From positions 1,453,982-1,517,981 of the forward strand of contig NZ_HG326652.1 in assembly GCF_000308295.2 (NCBI RefSeq): DNA of 64,000 bases, read 5' to 3'. Below, piece by piece: positions 16,553-24,885 of this stretch; the stretch's first letter is position 1, and the number at the start of each line of letters is the position of its first letter. The stretch comes from Afipia birgiae 34632. GTDB lineage: Bacteria > Pseudomonadota > Alphaproteobacteria > Rhizobiales > Xanthobacteraceae. Both the position numbers and the translations under genes were made by a program. Below the pieces are notes generated by a model. The model was given only the letters and a program-made list of their open reading frames with translations. It was not told the DNA's origin and did no database searches.

Positions 16553-17136
16553 TATTGCTCTCCCTTTGCCGTCAATGCGCGAACGGCGCATGCGATCAAC
16601 ACATCGGCATGATCACGCGGATCGGACGGATCGCGGCCCGATAGCCATGCGCGGCAAACGAATTGAGCCGGACCGATAATCTGGCTGAAGAACAGCGAAG
16701 CCTGCATCGGCAGCAGTTCACCGCTCGCAACCAGCGGTGCGCGCCACGCTTCCACGCCTTCCGCGACCGTCGCGTTGCGCGCCATGCGCGCGTCACGCAC
16801 ATCCTGCGCCCATTCGCTGCGCGATATCTCGAACAGAAAATTGGCTTCGCGCCGATTGTCGACGACCCACGCCAGATGCGTGCGGATCAAACGCGCGATG
16901 CCCTCCTCCGCGCCGGGCGGCGGTTCAATTACATCGAGCATAGCGATGTGGTAGCGCCGCAGCACTTCGAGAAACAGCGTGCCCGCGAGCTCGCGCTTGG
17001 AGCCGAAGAAGTGGAAGAAGCTGCCGTTGGAAGCCCCGGCCCGTTCACGGATCGCAGCGACCGTCGCGCCCTCGAAACCGTCCTGATCGAACACCGCCAA
17101 AGCCGCCGTTAGCAGATCGTCGCGCACACCGGCCAT
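16552..17136 (-). CDS. TetR-family regulator of the thioesterase operon
   Basis: The start MAGVRDDLLTAALAVFDQDG is preferred to an ATG seven codons upstream because GAGGA lies 8 bases before it, whereas the upstream ATG abuts a palindrome and has no ribosome-binding site. The 194-aa protein has the TetR helix-turn-helix at about residues 1-50 (GFEGATVAAIRERAGASNGSFFHFFGSKRELAG) and a helical effector domain. Its stop overlaps the thioesterase start. A 24-bp near-perfect palindrome immediately upstream is the likely autoregulatory operator. Ligand unknown. Confidence 0.9.
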   Translation of the reverse strand: MAGVRDDLLTAALAVFDQDGFEGATVAAIRERAGASNGSFFHFFGSKRELAGTLFLEVLRRYHIAMLDVIEPPPGAEEGIARLIRTHLAWVVDNRREANFLFEISRSEWAQDVRDARMARNATVAEGVEAWRAPLVASGELLPMQASLFFSQIIGPAQFVCRAWLSGRDPSDPRDHADVLIACAVRALTAKGEQ

Positions 17137-17158
17137 CGCTATCGTCCTCGTGATCATG

Positions 17159-17182
17159 GAGTATTGCTCTAGAGCAAAACTC
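17159..17182. promoter_or_regulatory. Palindromic operator before the TetR-thioesterase operon
   Basis: GAGTATTGCTCT followed directly by AGAGCAAAACTC, which match as an inverted repeat at 11 of 12 positions. It lies 22 bases upstream of the chosen TetR start and is well placed for repression by that protein. Confidence 0.7.
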
Positions 17183-17246
17183 TAGTCAAGGCAGCAATCG
17201 TCAGGCAGGACGCGGGCGCATCCGCATCCGCATCCGAATTCAGGCT

Positions 17247-18107
17247 TTAACGGGAGATCGGTGGTTCAGGCTTGCCAGCGGGAACCGGCGGCGGTCCAAC
17301 CGGGACCACCGGCGCTGGCGGAGGCGGCGCGGGGCCGATGTCGATGGTCAACGGACCCGAGGGAACATCGTCCTTCGGGGGCGCTGCGGCCACCTCGGCC
17401 GGCTTCACGGCTTCCTTCGGCGCAGGCGTCACGGCAGGCACCGGGTCCGCGCGCGTTCCCTCGGCCTTGGCTGTTTCGCTCTTGTCGGCGTCCTTGGCGG
17501 GTTCAGGCTTGCCAGCATCGGGTTTGGCCTCCGCAGCGGGCTCGTCTTTCGGCGCCTCGTGCCGGGCTTCGATCTTGGGCGGCAACCCGTCCTTCCCGGC
17601 CTTGGCGGCCTCCCGGGCAGCCTGCCGAGCCGCCCGGCGCTCGGCCGCAGCCTTCTGGCGAGCCGCCGCGGTTTGAGAGTCAGGCGCACCGTTCTGCAAT
17701 CCATCGGCATCCGGTCTGGCTGCTTCTTGTGTCGGTGGTTTGCGACCCTTGGCCGCCTGTTCGGGGCCGGGCTCCGGTTTCGGGCCGCTTTTCGCCTCCT
17801 GACCCTGCCTGGTCAGATTTCCTCCGCCCGGCGCCGCGTTGGCGGCGCCATTGGAGAGGACATAAGCGCTCATGGCCGCGGCCATGTCGGTGCTCGTGGT
17901 GTAGTGCTGGCGCAAAAAGCTTGGCAGCGATCCGGGCGAGACGCTCTTCAGCAGTCCGCGCGAACTTTTATGGCACAGCGAGCAGGTGCTGGAGAAAATC
18001 TGGGAGGGAGGCTTGCCGGCTTCAAGATTTTGAGCGTCCGCCGGGATCGCCCCGAAACAGCCCAACACAAAAGCCACCGCCGCCAAAATGAGCGCTCGGC
18101 TCAACAT
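17247..18107 (-). CDS. Exported protein with one c-type heme motif and a long disordered tail
   Basis: Signal peptide (residues 1-25, LILAAVAFVLGCFGAIPADA), then a short domain with a single CSLCH heme-attachment motif near residues 42-46 and a possible axial Met around 75 (TTSTDMAAAMSAYVL). From about residue 90 the sequence is Ala/Pro/Lys/Glu-rich without structure, ending in a Pro-rich stretch. This looks like a small periplasmic cytochrome c with a disordered extension that could bind partners or the cell wall. It is a single gene with no oxidase or reductase next to it. I do not recognise a named family. Confidence 0.75.
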   Translation of the reverse strand: MLSRALILAAVAFVLGCFGAIPADAQNLEAGKPPSQIFSSTCSLCHKSSRGLLKSVSPGSLPSFLRQHYTTSTDMAAAMSAYVLSNGAANAAPGGGNLTRQGQEAKSGPKPEPGPEQAAKGRKPPTQEAARPDADGLQNGAPDSQTAAARQKAAAERRAARQAAREAAKAGKDGLPPKIEARHEAPKDEPAAEAKPDAGKPEPAKDADKSETAKAEGTRADPVPAVTPAPKEAVKPAEVAAAPPKDDVPSGPLTIDIGPAPPPPAPVVPVGPPPVPAGKPEPPISR

Positions 18108-18276
18108 CCAAGATCTCCAGATTCATCGCCAGCCAAGGACAGACGGCGGTCCACCCTGCCCCCGACCTCGCGGTCACCTTTAGCGGATTATGCCGCGAAT
18201 GGAAGCACCGAGATTTCGCATCAGGGTAACGTTGTTGATACTGCCGAGCTTCGTTCCGGCCCGGCTGATGGCCGAA

Positions 18277-18651
18277 CTAGATTCCGCTGCCGGGGGTGAA
18301 GCAGTAGACATCCGCGCTATACGCACGCTCCGGTCTGGGGGCGCAGAGGTGGCTACGCCCGTCGGGATTGTCGCGCTTCTGCTCGACTTTCTGAGGAGGA
18401 ACACGAAGCCACTTCCCGTCTTCACGGCGCTTGGCAAGCCAGATGTCGCCTTCGATGCGGGCTTCGGTCGGGTAGCAGTCGTGTTGACTACAGCAGGATA
18501 GATGAGGGTTATCCGGCCTCATCCAAGTCGAATAAAACTTCTCGTGGATTTCCTCGTCCTGCGGCGGGTGCTGATGTTGCGCGGATGCGCTCACGGCACC
18601 GAACAAAAGTCCGGCGGACATCAAGACAACGATGCCGCGCCAAGTGATCAC
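18277..18651 (-). CDS. Exported Cys-rich protein of unknown function
   Basis: Start taken at GTG 18651, because GGAG lies 8 bases before it and it yields a clean signal peptide (ITWRGIVVLMSAGLLFGAVSASA) ending before QHQHP. The longer frame runs through intergenic sequence. The mature part is about 100 residues with paired cysteines (LSCCSQHDCYP, HLCAP, VYCFTPGSG) and a DIWLAKRREDGKWLRVPPQKV core. The cysteines suggest disulfides in the periplasm. It lies between the heme protein and cfa, on the opposite strand to cfa. Family name unknown; several short ORFs on the other strand over it are shadows. Confidence 0.7.
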   Translation of the reverse strand: MITWRGIVVLMSAGLLFGAVSASAQHQHPPQDEEIHEKFYSTWMRPDNPHLSCCSQHDCYPTEARIEGDIWLAKRREDGKWLRVPPQKVEQKRDNPDGRSHLCAPRPERAYSADVYCFTPGSGI

Positions 18652-18965
18652 AAGCACCACTCCGGCCACGGTCCCGGCACGCCCAGGACTCGGTAATAGA
18701 CTATCACCGCAACAGCCGGAGAAAAAACAAAGATCCCGAGCCCTGACCTCACCGGGAAAAGCGATCAGCGATGGCCCCCGTAACGGACACTTCGCAACTG
18801 CGTGCGCCCGGCACCCAACCCACCTTTTTGGCATGCCGCCCCCGACTCACCGGACAAAAACGCAGAGCAGCCTTCCGCGACCGCCGCCTATGGCAAATTG
18901 CGATTGAATCCGGAGCAAAAACTCCCAACATTCAGGTGATGTGAGACCACTTTGGATCGTTGGAC
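18652..18965. other. Intergenic region upstream of cfa
   Basis: About 310 bases between the divergent Cys-rich gene and cfa. I see no convincing gene, repeat or RNA. It is more A-rich near cfa (GAGCAAAAACTCCCAACATTC), which fits a promoter but no clear boxes are visible. Confidence 0.4.
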
Positions 18966-20225
18966 ATGCGTTCGATAGATCGCTTGCTACGGTTTTTCCT
19001 GAGCCAGTTCATCCGCCGGGGCTCGGTGACGTTCACAACGTCGAGCGGCGCCACCTTCACCTGCGGCGACGGCACAGGGAAGTCGGTCGCGGTGAGGTTT
19101 CTGACAAAGGAGGCCGAACGTCACCTGTTGCTCGACCCGGAACTTGCACTGGGCGAAATCTACACCGACGGCGAGTTTGTGGTCGAAACCGGGTCGATGA
19201 CCGATCTTCTGGAAATCGTGCTCGGTCAGCCGGATCTGGTGCCGCGCTGGTCCAGGGTTCGCTGGTGGCTCCGCTACCTGATCCGGCACTGGCAGCAATT
19301 CAATCCGCCCGAGCGCTCGAAGCGCAACGTCGCCAGCCACTACGATCTCGACGGGCGGCTGTATCGCCTCTTCCTCGACGCCGACATGCAATACAGTTGC
19401 GCCTACTTCGAGACGCCGGATTCGACGCTCGACGACGCGCAGCTTGCCAAGAAACGCCACGTCGCTGCCAAGCTGCTGGTCAAGCCCGACCACCACGTGC
19501 TTGACATCGGTTCTGGCTGGGGGGGCCTTGGCCTTTACCTCGCGGGGATGACCGGCGCGAATGTCACCGGTGTCACCCTGTCCGAAGAACAACTCGGCGT
19601 GTCCAACGCGCGCGCTGGTGAACTGAATCTGAGTGACCGTGCCAAATTCCGGTTACAGGACTATCGCGAGACGCCGGGTCCGTTCGACCGCATCGTTTCC
19701 GTTGGCATGTTCGAACATGTCGGCGTCGACTATTACGACACCTACTTCAAGCGCTGCGCGGAACTTCTCGCCGATGACGGCGTGATGGTGCTGCATTCGA
19801 TTGGACGCTCGGAAGGCCCCGGCATCACCAATCCATGGATAGCAAAGTACATTTTCCCCGGCGGCTACATTCCGGCGTTGTCCGAAGTGCTGCCTGCGGT
19901 CGAGCGGGCCGGACTGCTGGTCGATGATATCGAAGTCCTACGGCTGCACTACGCCGAGACGCTGAAAGCCTGGCGCGAACGCTTCCTCGCCCGCCGTGAG
20001 GAAGCTGCGAAACTGTACGACGAACGCTTTGTCCGGATGTGGGAATTCTATCTCGCATCATCCGAGATGTCGTTCCGCAAGCAAAGCGTGATGGTGTTCC
20101 AGATCCAGCTCAGCAAACGTCAGGGCGTGGTTCCGATCACGCGTGATTACATCACCCGCGAGGAACAGCGCCTGCGCGAGGTCGAGGCAGCGAAGCGTCC
20201 TGTGCTGCGGCTTGCTGGCGAATAA
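18966..20225 (+). CDS. cfa: Cyclopropane-fatty-acyl-phospholipid synthase
   Basis: Transfers a methylene group from S-adenosylmethionine to unsaturated acyl chains of membrane phospholipids. About 419 aa. The N-terminal lipid-binding region is followed by the methyltransferase domain with motif I VLDIGSGWGGLGLYLA near residue 180, GVTLSEEQLGVSNARA, the catalytic region FDRIVSVGMFEHVG, and the C-terminal FRKQSVMVFQIQLSKRQGVVP. A TTG two codons upstream is an alternative start. It is separate from the desaturase operon, though both alter membrane fluidity using related substrates. Confidence 0.94.
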   Translation: MRSIDRLLRFFLSQFIRRGSVTFTTSSGATFTCGDGTGKSVAVRFLTKEAERHLLLDPELALGEIYTDGEFVVETGSMTDLLEIVLGQPDLVPRWSRVRWWLRYLIRHWQQFNPPERSKRNVASHYDLDGRLYRLFLDADMQYSCAYFETPDSTLDDAQLAKKRHVAAKLLVKPDHHVLDIGSGWGGLGLYLAGMTGANVTGVTLSEEQLGVSNARAGELNLSDRAKFRLQDYRETPGPFDRIVSVGMFEHVGVDYYDTYFKRCAELLADDGVMVLHSIGRSEGPGITNPWIAKYIFPGGYIPALSEVLPAVERAGLLVDDIEVLRLHYAETLKAWRERFLARREEAAKLYDERFVRMWEFYLASSEMSFRKQSVMVFQIQLSKRQGVVPITRDYITREEQRLREVEAAKRPVLRLAGE

Positions 20226-20256
20226 ACCAATCCGGGATGCGGACGCCGTAAGGGGA

Positions 20257-20637
20257 TCAGGCTTTGTCGACCGCCCCACCGCTTTCCGCCCAGTCCTTGA
20301 AGGCGCCAGCGTTGAAGACGTCGCCGTAACCCAAATCCTTGAGAACCTTGCCACTCAGCGCGGATCGGCCACCAGACGCGCAATAGACGATAACGGTTTT
20401 GTCCTTGGCGAAAGCCTTGTCGTGATAAGGCGATTCAGGATCGGCGCGGAATTCCAGCATGCCGCGCGAGACATTGACAGCCCCGGCAATCTTGCCGCTC
20501 TTCTCCACCTCGTGCGCATCGCGCACGTCGATCACCAGTGTATTGCCTTTCGCAATCATCTCGCGCGTCTCGGCCGGAGTGATCTTCGGCACAACGGCGT
20601 TAGCTTCAGCCATCAACTGCTTCACGCTCGTAGCCAT
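20257..20637 (-). CDS. Single-domain rhodanese
   Basis: A 126-aa protein made of one rhodanese domain. The active-site loop VIVYCASGGRSA places the sulfur-carrying Cys at residue 86, and the VIDVRDAHEVEKSGKIAGAVNVSRGMLEF stretch is typical. It could act as a sulfurtransferase with thiosulfate or a persulfide donor; the in vivo partner is not evident. It converges with cfa, about 30 bases apart, and stands alone as a transcription unit. The substrate-binding loop GGRSA is hydrophilic. Confidence 0.9.
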   Translation of the reverse strand: MATSVKQLMAEANAVVPKITPAETREMIAKGNTLVIDVRDAHEVEKSGKIAGAVNVSRGMLEFRADPESPYHDKAFAKDKTVIVYCASGGRSALSGKVLKDLGYGDVFNAGAFKDWAESGGAVDKA

Positions 20638-20836
20638 TTTTGAACCTCTCGTTTCAGGGGATAAAGAAGCGCCTTAGAGCCCGGCCCGTTAGCCAGGATC
20701 GCCGCATACGGCCGAAACCTAGGTTGAATCCAGTGGCAGCTCAATCCGCCATATCACCGCGACGCCGGCGCGGACATTAACCAACGACTCGATCTTCGAT
20801 TGCGCGCAGCCGGTCCTTGCTGCACGTTCGGTGCAT

Positions 20837-20912
20837 GGCCCGGTGGCGGAAAGACTACGCGGGAGCGCAGCAAACGCTTCACATCCTGGTTCAAATCCAG
20901 GCTGGGCCTCCA
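20837..20912 (+). tRNA. tRNA-like sequence with GCA anticodon position and abnormal loop
   Basis: Exactly 76 bases with an encoded CCA. Acceptor stem GGCCCGG / CTGGGCC (7 bp, one G-U), T-arm CCTGG-TTCAAAT-CCAGG (perfect), anticodon stem GAGCG / CGCTT. T8, A14, A21 and U73 fit. Positions 34-36 read GCA (Cys), and U73 also fits tRNA-Cys. However position 33 is A rather than the near-universal U (loop CAGCAAA), and the D-loop (GAAAGACTA) lacks the conserved GG pair. The D-arm resembles a Leu tRNA more than a Cys tRNA. It could be a functional variant, a mosaic, or a decayed copy. Confidence 0.55.
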
Positions 20913-20926
20913 AGTTTTGAAGTCTT

Positions 20927-21012
20927 GGAAAGGTGGCTGAGTGGCTTAAGGCACCGCTAACGCGGCACACGGGAAACCGTGTCGAAGGTTCGAATCCTGT
21001 CCCTTTCCTCCA
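20927..21012 (+). tRNA. tRNA-Ser-like sequence with collapsed anticodon arm
   Basis: An 86-base sequence with encoded CCA, acceptor stem GGAAAGG / CCTTTCC, a D-arm with GTGG, a long variable arm (ACACGG-GAAA-CCGTGT, 6 bp), and a T-loop TTCGAAT: class II, Ser-like. The anticodon arm reads CCGC-TAAC-GCGG, 5 bases shorter than the normal 17. Restoring 5 bases gives CCGCG-CTGCTAA-CGCGG, the arm of a GCU serine tRNA, so a small deletion between short repeats is likely. The T-stem also has a mismatch and one extra base, and the discriminator is U, not the usual G. Unlikely to decode normally as written. Confidence 0.5.
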
Positions 21013-21026
21013 TTTCTTCGCGATAC

Positions 21027-21060
21027 CGCCGCTTCCCAGTTGGAGGCGGCGCTTTGTTTT
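21027..21060 (+). terminator. Terminator after the tRNA-like pair
   Basis: Stem CGCCGCTTCC / GGAGGCGGCG (10 bp, one G-U) with a CAGTT loop, followed by CTTTGTTTT. It closes the transcription unit containing the two tRNA-like sequences. Confidence 0.8.
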
Positions 21061-21355
21061 ACGACAGGTTTTCTGGAACTCCGCTCCTTCCATCGCCATC
21101 TCGTCTTGCAAGTCAGCCACTTGCGGCCGCCGTTTGAAGCAAATCTGAAACAGTGATGTCGAGCGTTTCTCTGGATGCGTACAAAACCATCGTCTGTCGC
21201 AAATCAAGCCCCGCCTGTGTTTTCTTTCCGGCGATGAACAGTGGGGATAGTTCTCCTGAAGCATTTCGCCAGCGACTCTGAAAGTATTAGGTAGCAGTCC
21301 GCTTTGTGCGTCCGCCTGCCCCACTTTCATCCGAATAAAAGATCATTAAACGTCA
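21061..21355 (+). other. Leader region upstream of dnaB
   Basis: About 295 bases with no supported gene. A frame on the minus strand spanning this and the tRNA-like pair reads through RNA structure and is rejected. No clear promoter boxes could be assigned. Confidence 0.35.
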
Positions 21356-22858
21356 ATGGCGATTACCGATTCGAACATTATCAAGCTCGCGCCGGAAGCC
21401 GGCACGCCGACTTACCGGGTTGCGCCCCATAATATCGAGGCCGAACAGGGACTTCTCGGCGCCATTCTGGTCAACAACGACGCATTTTACCGCGTCTCGG
21501 ACTTCCTAGAGCCAAAGCACTTCTTCGAGCCGATCCACTCGCTGATATTTGAGACCGCGGCCAGCCTGATCCGCGCCGGCAAGATCGCGACCCCTGTGAC
21601 GCTCAAGACATTCGTTCCGGCGGAGACCGACATCGGCGGCATGACTGTCGCGCAATATCTTGCCCGCCTCGCCGCCGAAGCCACGACCATCATCAACGCG
21701 CAGGATTACGGGCGCACCGTCTACGATCTCTCGATCCGGCGCGACCTTATTCGCGTCGGCGAAGACATGGTCAACGTCGCGTTCGACGCGCCGGTGGACT
21801 TCGCGCCCCGCGCACAGATCGAGGACGCCGAAAAAAAGCTCTACGACCTTGCCGAATCCGGACGTTACGACGGCGGCTTCCAGAAATTCTCGCAGGCATT
21901 GACGGTCGCCGTCGATATGGCTGCGGCCGCCTACAGCCGCGACGGCAACCTGTCGGGACTGGCCTCCGGCCTGCGCGACATGGACATCAAGATGGGTGGC
22001 CTGCAACCATCCGACCTGATCGTCCTTGCCGGCCGCCCGGCCATGGGCAAGACCGCGCTTGCAACCAACATTGCGTTTAATATCGCGCAGAAGTGGCGCG
22101 GCGAAATTCAGCCAGACGGGCATATGAAATCCGTCGATGGCGGCGTCGTCGGCTTCTTCTCTCTCGAAATGTCGGCCGAACAGCTCGCCACGCGTATTCT
22201 CGCCGAGCGCACCGGCATCTCGTCAAGTTCGATCCGCCGTGGCGGCATCAGTGAATCCGATTTCGACAAGATCCGCGACCATTCCATCGAAATGCAGAAC
22301 CTGCCGTTCTACGTCGATGACAGCGGCGGTCTTTCGATCTCGCAGCTTACCGCCCGCGCGCGGCGGCTGAAGCGGCAGAAGGGTCTCGACCTTCTGATTA
22401 TCGACTACATCCAGCTGCTGTCGGGATCGGGCCGCCGCTCGGACAACCGCGTGCAGGAAATCACCGAAATCACCACCGGCCTCAAGGCTCTGGCCAAGGA
22501 GCTGAGCGTTCCGATCATCGCGCTGTCGCAGCTGTCGCGTCAGGTCGAAAGCCGCGACGACAAGCGCCCGCAACTCTCGGACTTGCGTGAATCGGGATCG
22601 ATCGAACAGGACGCCGACGTCGTGCTGTTCGTCTATCGCGAGGAATACTATCTGCAGAGCAAGGAACCGCGCCCCGGCACCCCCGAACACGAAAAGTGGC
22701 AACTCGACATGTCGCTGGTGCACGGCAAGGCCGAAGTCATCATCGGCAAGCAGCGTCACGGCCCCACCGGCACCATCAATCTGCAGTTCGACGCCAGTGT
22801 CACGCGCTTCGGTGATCTCGCGCCGGACGCCCAGTTGCCTGAGCGATTTGGTAACTGA
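21356..22858 (+). CDS. dnaB: Replicative DNA helicase DnaB
   Basis: Hexameric helicase that unwinds DNA at the replication fork. 500 aa: N-terminal DnaB domain (about 22-125; NIEAEQGLLGAILVNNDAFYRVSDFLEPKHFF), linker, and RecA-like C-terminal domain with Walker A GRPAMGKTALATNIAFN (near residue 228), GVVGFFSLEMSAEQLATRIL, Walker B LLIIDYIQLL, and the SQLSRQVESRDDKRPQLSDLRESGSIEQDADVV hallmark. A family-normal length with a short insertion (WRGEIQPDGHMKSVDGG) before motif H1a that is common in alphaproteobacteria. alr follows 85 bases downstream on the same strand. Confidence 0.98.
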   Translation: MAITDSNIIKLAPEAGTPTYRVAPHNIEAEQGLLGAILVNNDAFYRVSDFLEPKHFFEPIHSLIFETAASLIRAGKIATPVTLKTFVPAETDIGGMTVAQYLARLAAEATTIINAQDYGRTVYDLSIRRDLIRVGEDMVNVAFDAPVDFAPRAQIEDAEKKLYDLAESGRYDGGFQKFSQALTVAVDMAAAAYSRDGNLSGLASGLRDMDIKMGGLQPSDLIVLAGRPAMGKTALATNIAFNIAQKWRGEIQPDGHMKSVDGGVVGFFSLEMSAEQLATRILAERTGISSSSIRRGGISESDFDKIRDHSIEMQNLPFYVDDSGGLSISQLTARARRLKRQKGLDLLIIDYIQLLSGSGRRSDNRVQEITEITTGLKALAKELSVPIIALSQLSRQVESRDDKRPQLSDLRESGSIEQDADVVLFVYREEYYLQSKEPRPGTPEHEKWQLDMSLVHGKAEVIIGKQRHGPTGTINLQFDASVTRFGDLAPDAQLPERFGN

Positions 22859-22943
22859 TCGGCTGTACGTCCACGCGCAAAGAGTGTGCTAGAGTCGGTT
22901 CAACTTCTGAATCAACTCGCTGCAAACCTTTTCGCCCGGGCCA

Positions 22944-24119
22944 ATGACTCCTGATTCCGACATCAAATCTCCTGACAACACCGTTGCTGCAACTGCCGCA
23001 GACGCGCCCGTACCACCGGGCGCCACCGGCATTCTCACCATCGATCTCGACGCCATCGTCACCAACTGGCGCAAGCTCAACAGTCAGGCCGTCCCTGCGG
23101 ATTGCGCCGCCGTCGTGAAGGCCGATGCCTATGGCTGCGGCATTACGCAGGTGACCCGCGCGCTGGCGAAGGCTGGTTGCCGGACGTTCTTCGTCGCGAC
23201 CCTCGATGAGGCGCGCGCGGCGCGAGAGGTCACGTCAACGTCCGCGATTTACGTGCTCGATGGATTCTTTCCGGGCGCCGGCGACCAGTACGCGAAGATT
23301 GATTGCCGCCCGGTGATCGGCGATGCCACCGAACTCGCCGAGTGGGACGCGTTCCGCAAGACCAGCGGCTGGGACGGTCAAGCTGCGATCCACATCGACA
23401 CCGGCATGAATCGCCTTGGCTTCCGCATCATGGAAGCGCAGGCACTGCTGCCGCGTATCAAGAACGGCAATCACGGCATCTCGCTGGTGATGAGCCATCT
23501 CACCAGCGCCGAAATGCTCCACGATCCGGCGAACGGGCGGCAGGTGGCGGCGTTCCGCGAAATCGCATCGCTGTTTTCCGGCGTCCCCGCCTCGCTGGCG
23601 AATTCCTCGGGCATTTTTCTTGGGCCGCAATTCCAGTTTGATCTGGTGAGGCCGGGCGCGGCTCTCTACGGCGTCAACCCGACGCCGGAAGCCGATACGC
23701 CGATGCTGCCGGTGGTTGATCTCAAGGTGCGCGTGGCACAGGTCCGCAACATCGAAAAAGGTGAGCACGTCGGATACGGCGGCACCTGGACCGCGCGGCA
23801 GCCGACACGACTGGCCATTGTCACGGCGGGTTACGCCGACGGATATTTCCGTGCCGCAGGCAGCATCGACAACATGCGCAGCGCCGAAGCGATGGTGGCC
23901 GGAAAGCGCTGCCCAGTCGCCGGACGTATTTCGATGGACCTGATGGCGATCGACATCACAGCCCTGCCGCCCGGCGCAACACGCCGCGGCGCGCTGGTGT
24001 CCCTTCTCAACAACGAAATCACCGTCGACGAGCTTGCGCATCACTTCGGCACCATCGGCTACGAAGTGCTGACCAGCCTCGGCAAGCGATATACGCGCGT
24101 TTACAAAGGTGGCCAGTAA
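22944..24119 (+). CDS. alr: Alanine racemase
   Basis: PLP enzyme interconverting L- and D-alanine for peptidoglycan. 391 aa. The PLP lysine is Lys59 in AAVVKADAYGCG, and the second catalytic residue is Tyr278 in EHVGYGGTW. AIHIDTGMNRLGF, LVMSHLTSAE, NSSGIFL and RPGAALYGVNP are all standard. The first 25 residues are a polar Ala/Pro-rich extension not needed by the fold; the start is the first ATG and gives no obvious signal peptide. It follows dnaB and overlaps nothing; the next gene begins 2 bases after its stop, so the pair is cotranscribed. Confidence 0.95.
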   Translation: MTPDSDIKSPDNTVAATAADAPVPPGATGILTIDLDAIVTNWRKLNSQAVPADCAAVVKADAYGCGITQVTRALAKAGCRTFFVATLDEARAAREVTSTSAIYVLDGFFPGAGDQYAKIDCRPVIGDATELAEWDAFRKTSGWDGQAAIHIDTGMNRLGFRIMEAQALLPRIKNGNHGISLVMSHLTSAEMLHDPANGRQVAAFREIASLFSGVPASLANSSGIFLGPQFQFDLVRPGAALYGVNPTPEADTPMLPVVDLKVRVAQVRNIEKGEHVGYGGTWTARQPTRLAIVTAGYADGYFRAAGSIDNMRSAEAMVAGKRCPVAGRISMDLMAIDITALPPGATRRGALVSLLNNEITVDELAHHFGTIGYEVLTSLGKRYTRVYKGGQ

Positions 24120-24121
24120 CG

Positions 24122-24877
24122 ATGCCCGACGTCATGGAATTCAAGCCCGGAAACTACAGGTTCATCGTCTCACCCGGCGGACCGTTCTCAAGCGGCGTGA
24201 CGCCAATGCCCGGCTTCGTGCTGCGCCGGGTGCGCTTCGCACGTCCGGTCCCGATGGCCGATGGCTTCGCCTTCATCAAGGCGCATCTCGAACGCGAAGG
24301 CCGCCCGGTCACAGCGCTGGCCGCCTGCGAACTACGCTCGCCGGCCGCGATGACCGGCGAGCAGTTTCAGGCCTTCAATGGCGAATACCTGAAGACGCTG
24401 CATCAATGGGGATGCAAGGCCGGCGATATCAATCCACTGGCGCGCAGCAATCTGGCGCCGATCACGGAAGTCCCAAAGGAGGCGATGTTCTTCGCCTTCA
24501 CTTATACCGTCCCCGAAGCGGGTGCCTCGGGTGACTTCCTGATTTCGGGAAAACCAGAAATTCGCGATGGCGTCACCACCGATCGCATCGTCGGAGGCCG
24601 CGACGTGTCATTGAAGGGGCTTGAGACCAAGGCGCGTTTCGTCATGAACGCCATGCGCGAGCGCGTCGATGCGCTCGGCTGCGACTGGGCCGCCGTCACC
24701 GCCGCCCAGATCTACACCGTGCACGACATCCGCCCGCTGCTCGACACGGTGTTCGCCGAGGACAACATCAGCCAGATCGGCCTCGCCTGGTATCCGGCAT
24801 GGCCACCCGTGATCGGGATGGAGTTCGAAGTCGACGTGCGGTGTGTGCGAACAGAACTGGTGATCGACGCGCGTTAG
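24122..24877 (+). CDS. CnbZ-like conserved protein (RidA-like C-terminal part)
   Basis: A 251-aa cytoplasmic protein resembling CnbZ, described in Comamonas as a 2-aminomuconate-type deaminase; I recognise the pattern only by memory of the family. Conserved-looking stretches include MEFKPGNYRFI, GFVLRRVRFARPVPMADGF, LAACELRSPAAMTGEQFQAFN, and a C-terminal part (WAAVTAAQIYTVHDIRPLL ... GMEFEVDVRCVRTELVID) that resembles the RidA fold ending. No aromatic-catabolism gene is nearby, so that substrate is doubtful here. It starts 2 bases after alr and its stop overlaps the ribosome-binding site of a 25-residue peptide gene. Confidence 0.6.
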   Translation: MPDVMEFKPGNYRFIVSPGGPFSSGVTPMPGFVLRRVRFARPVPMADGFAFIKAHLEREGRPVTALAACELRSPAAMTGEQFQAFNGEYLKTLHQWGCKAGDINPLARSNLAPITEVPKEAMFFAFTYTVPEAGASGDFLISGKPEIRDGVTTDRIVGGRDVSLKGLETKARFVMNAMRERVDALGCDWAAVTAAQIYTVHDIRPLLDTVFAEDNISQIGLAWYPAWPPVIGMEFEVDVRCVRTELVIDAR

Positions 24878-24885
24878 GAGCCTTA

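Noticed and set aside
20719..21330. Minus-strand frame of 203 codons over the tRNA-like pair
   Set aside because: It translates the antisense of stable RNA genes and a terminator; no codon-use or family support.
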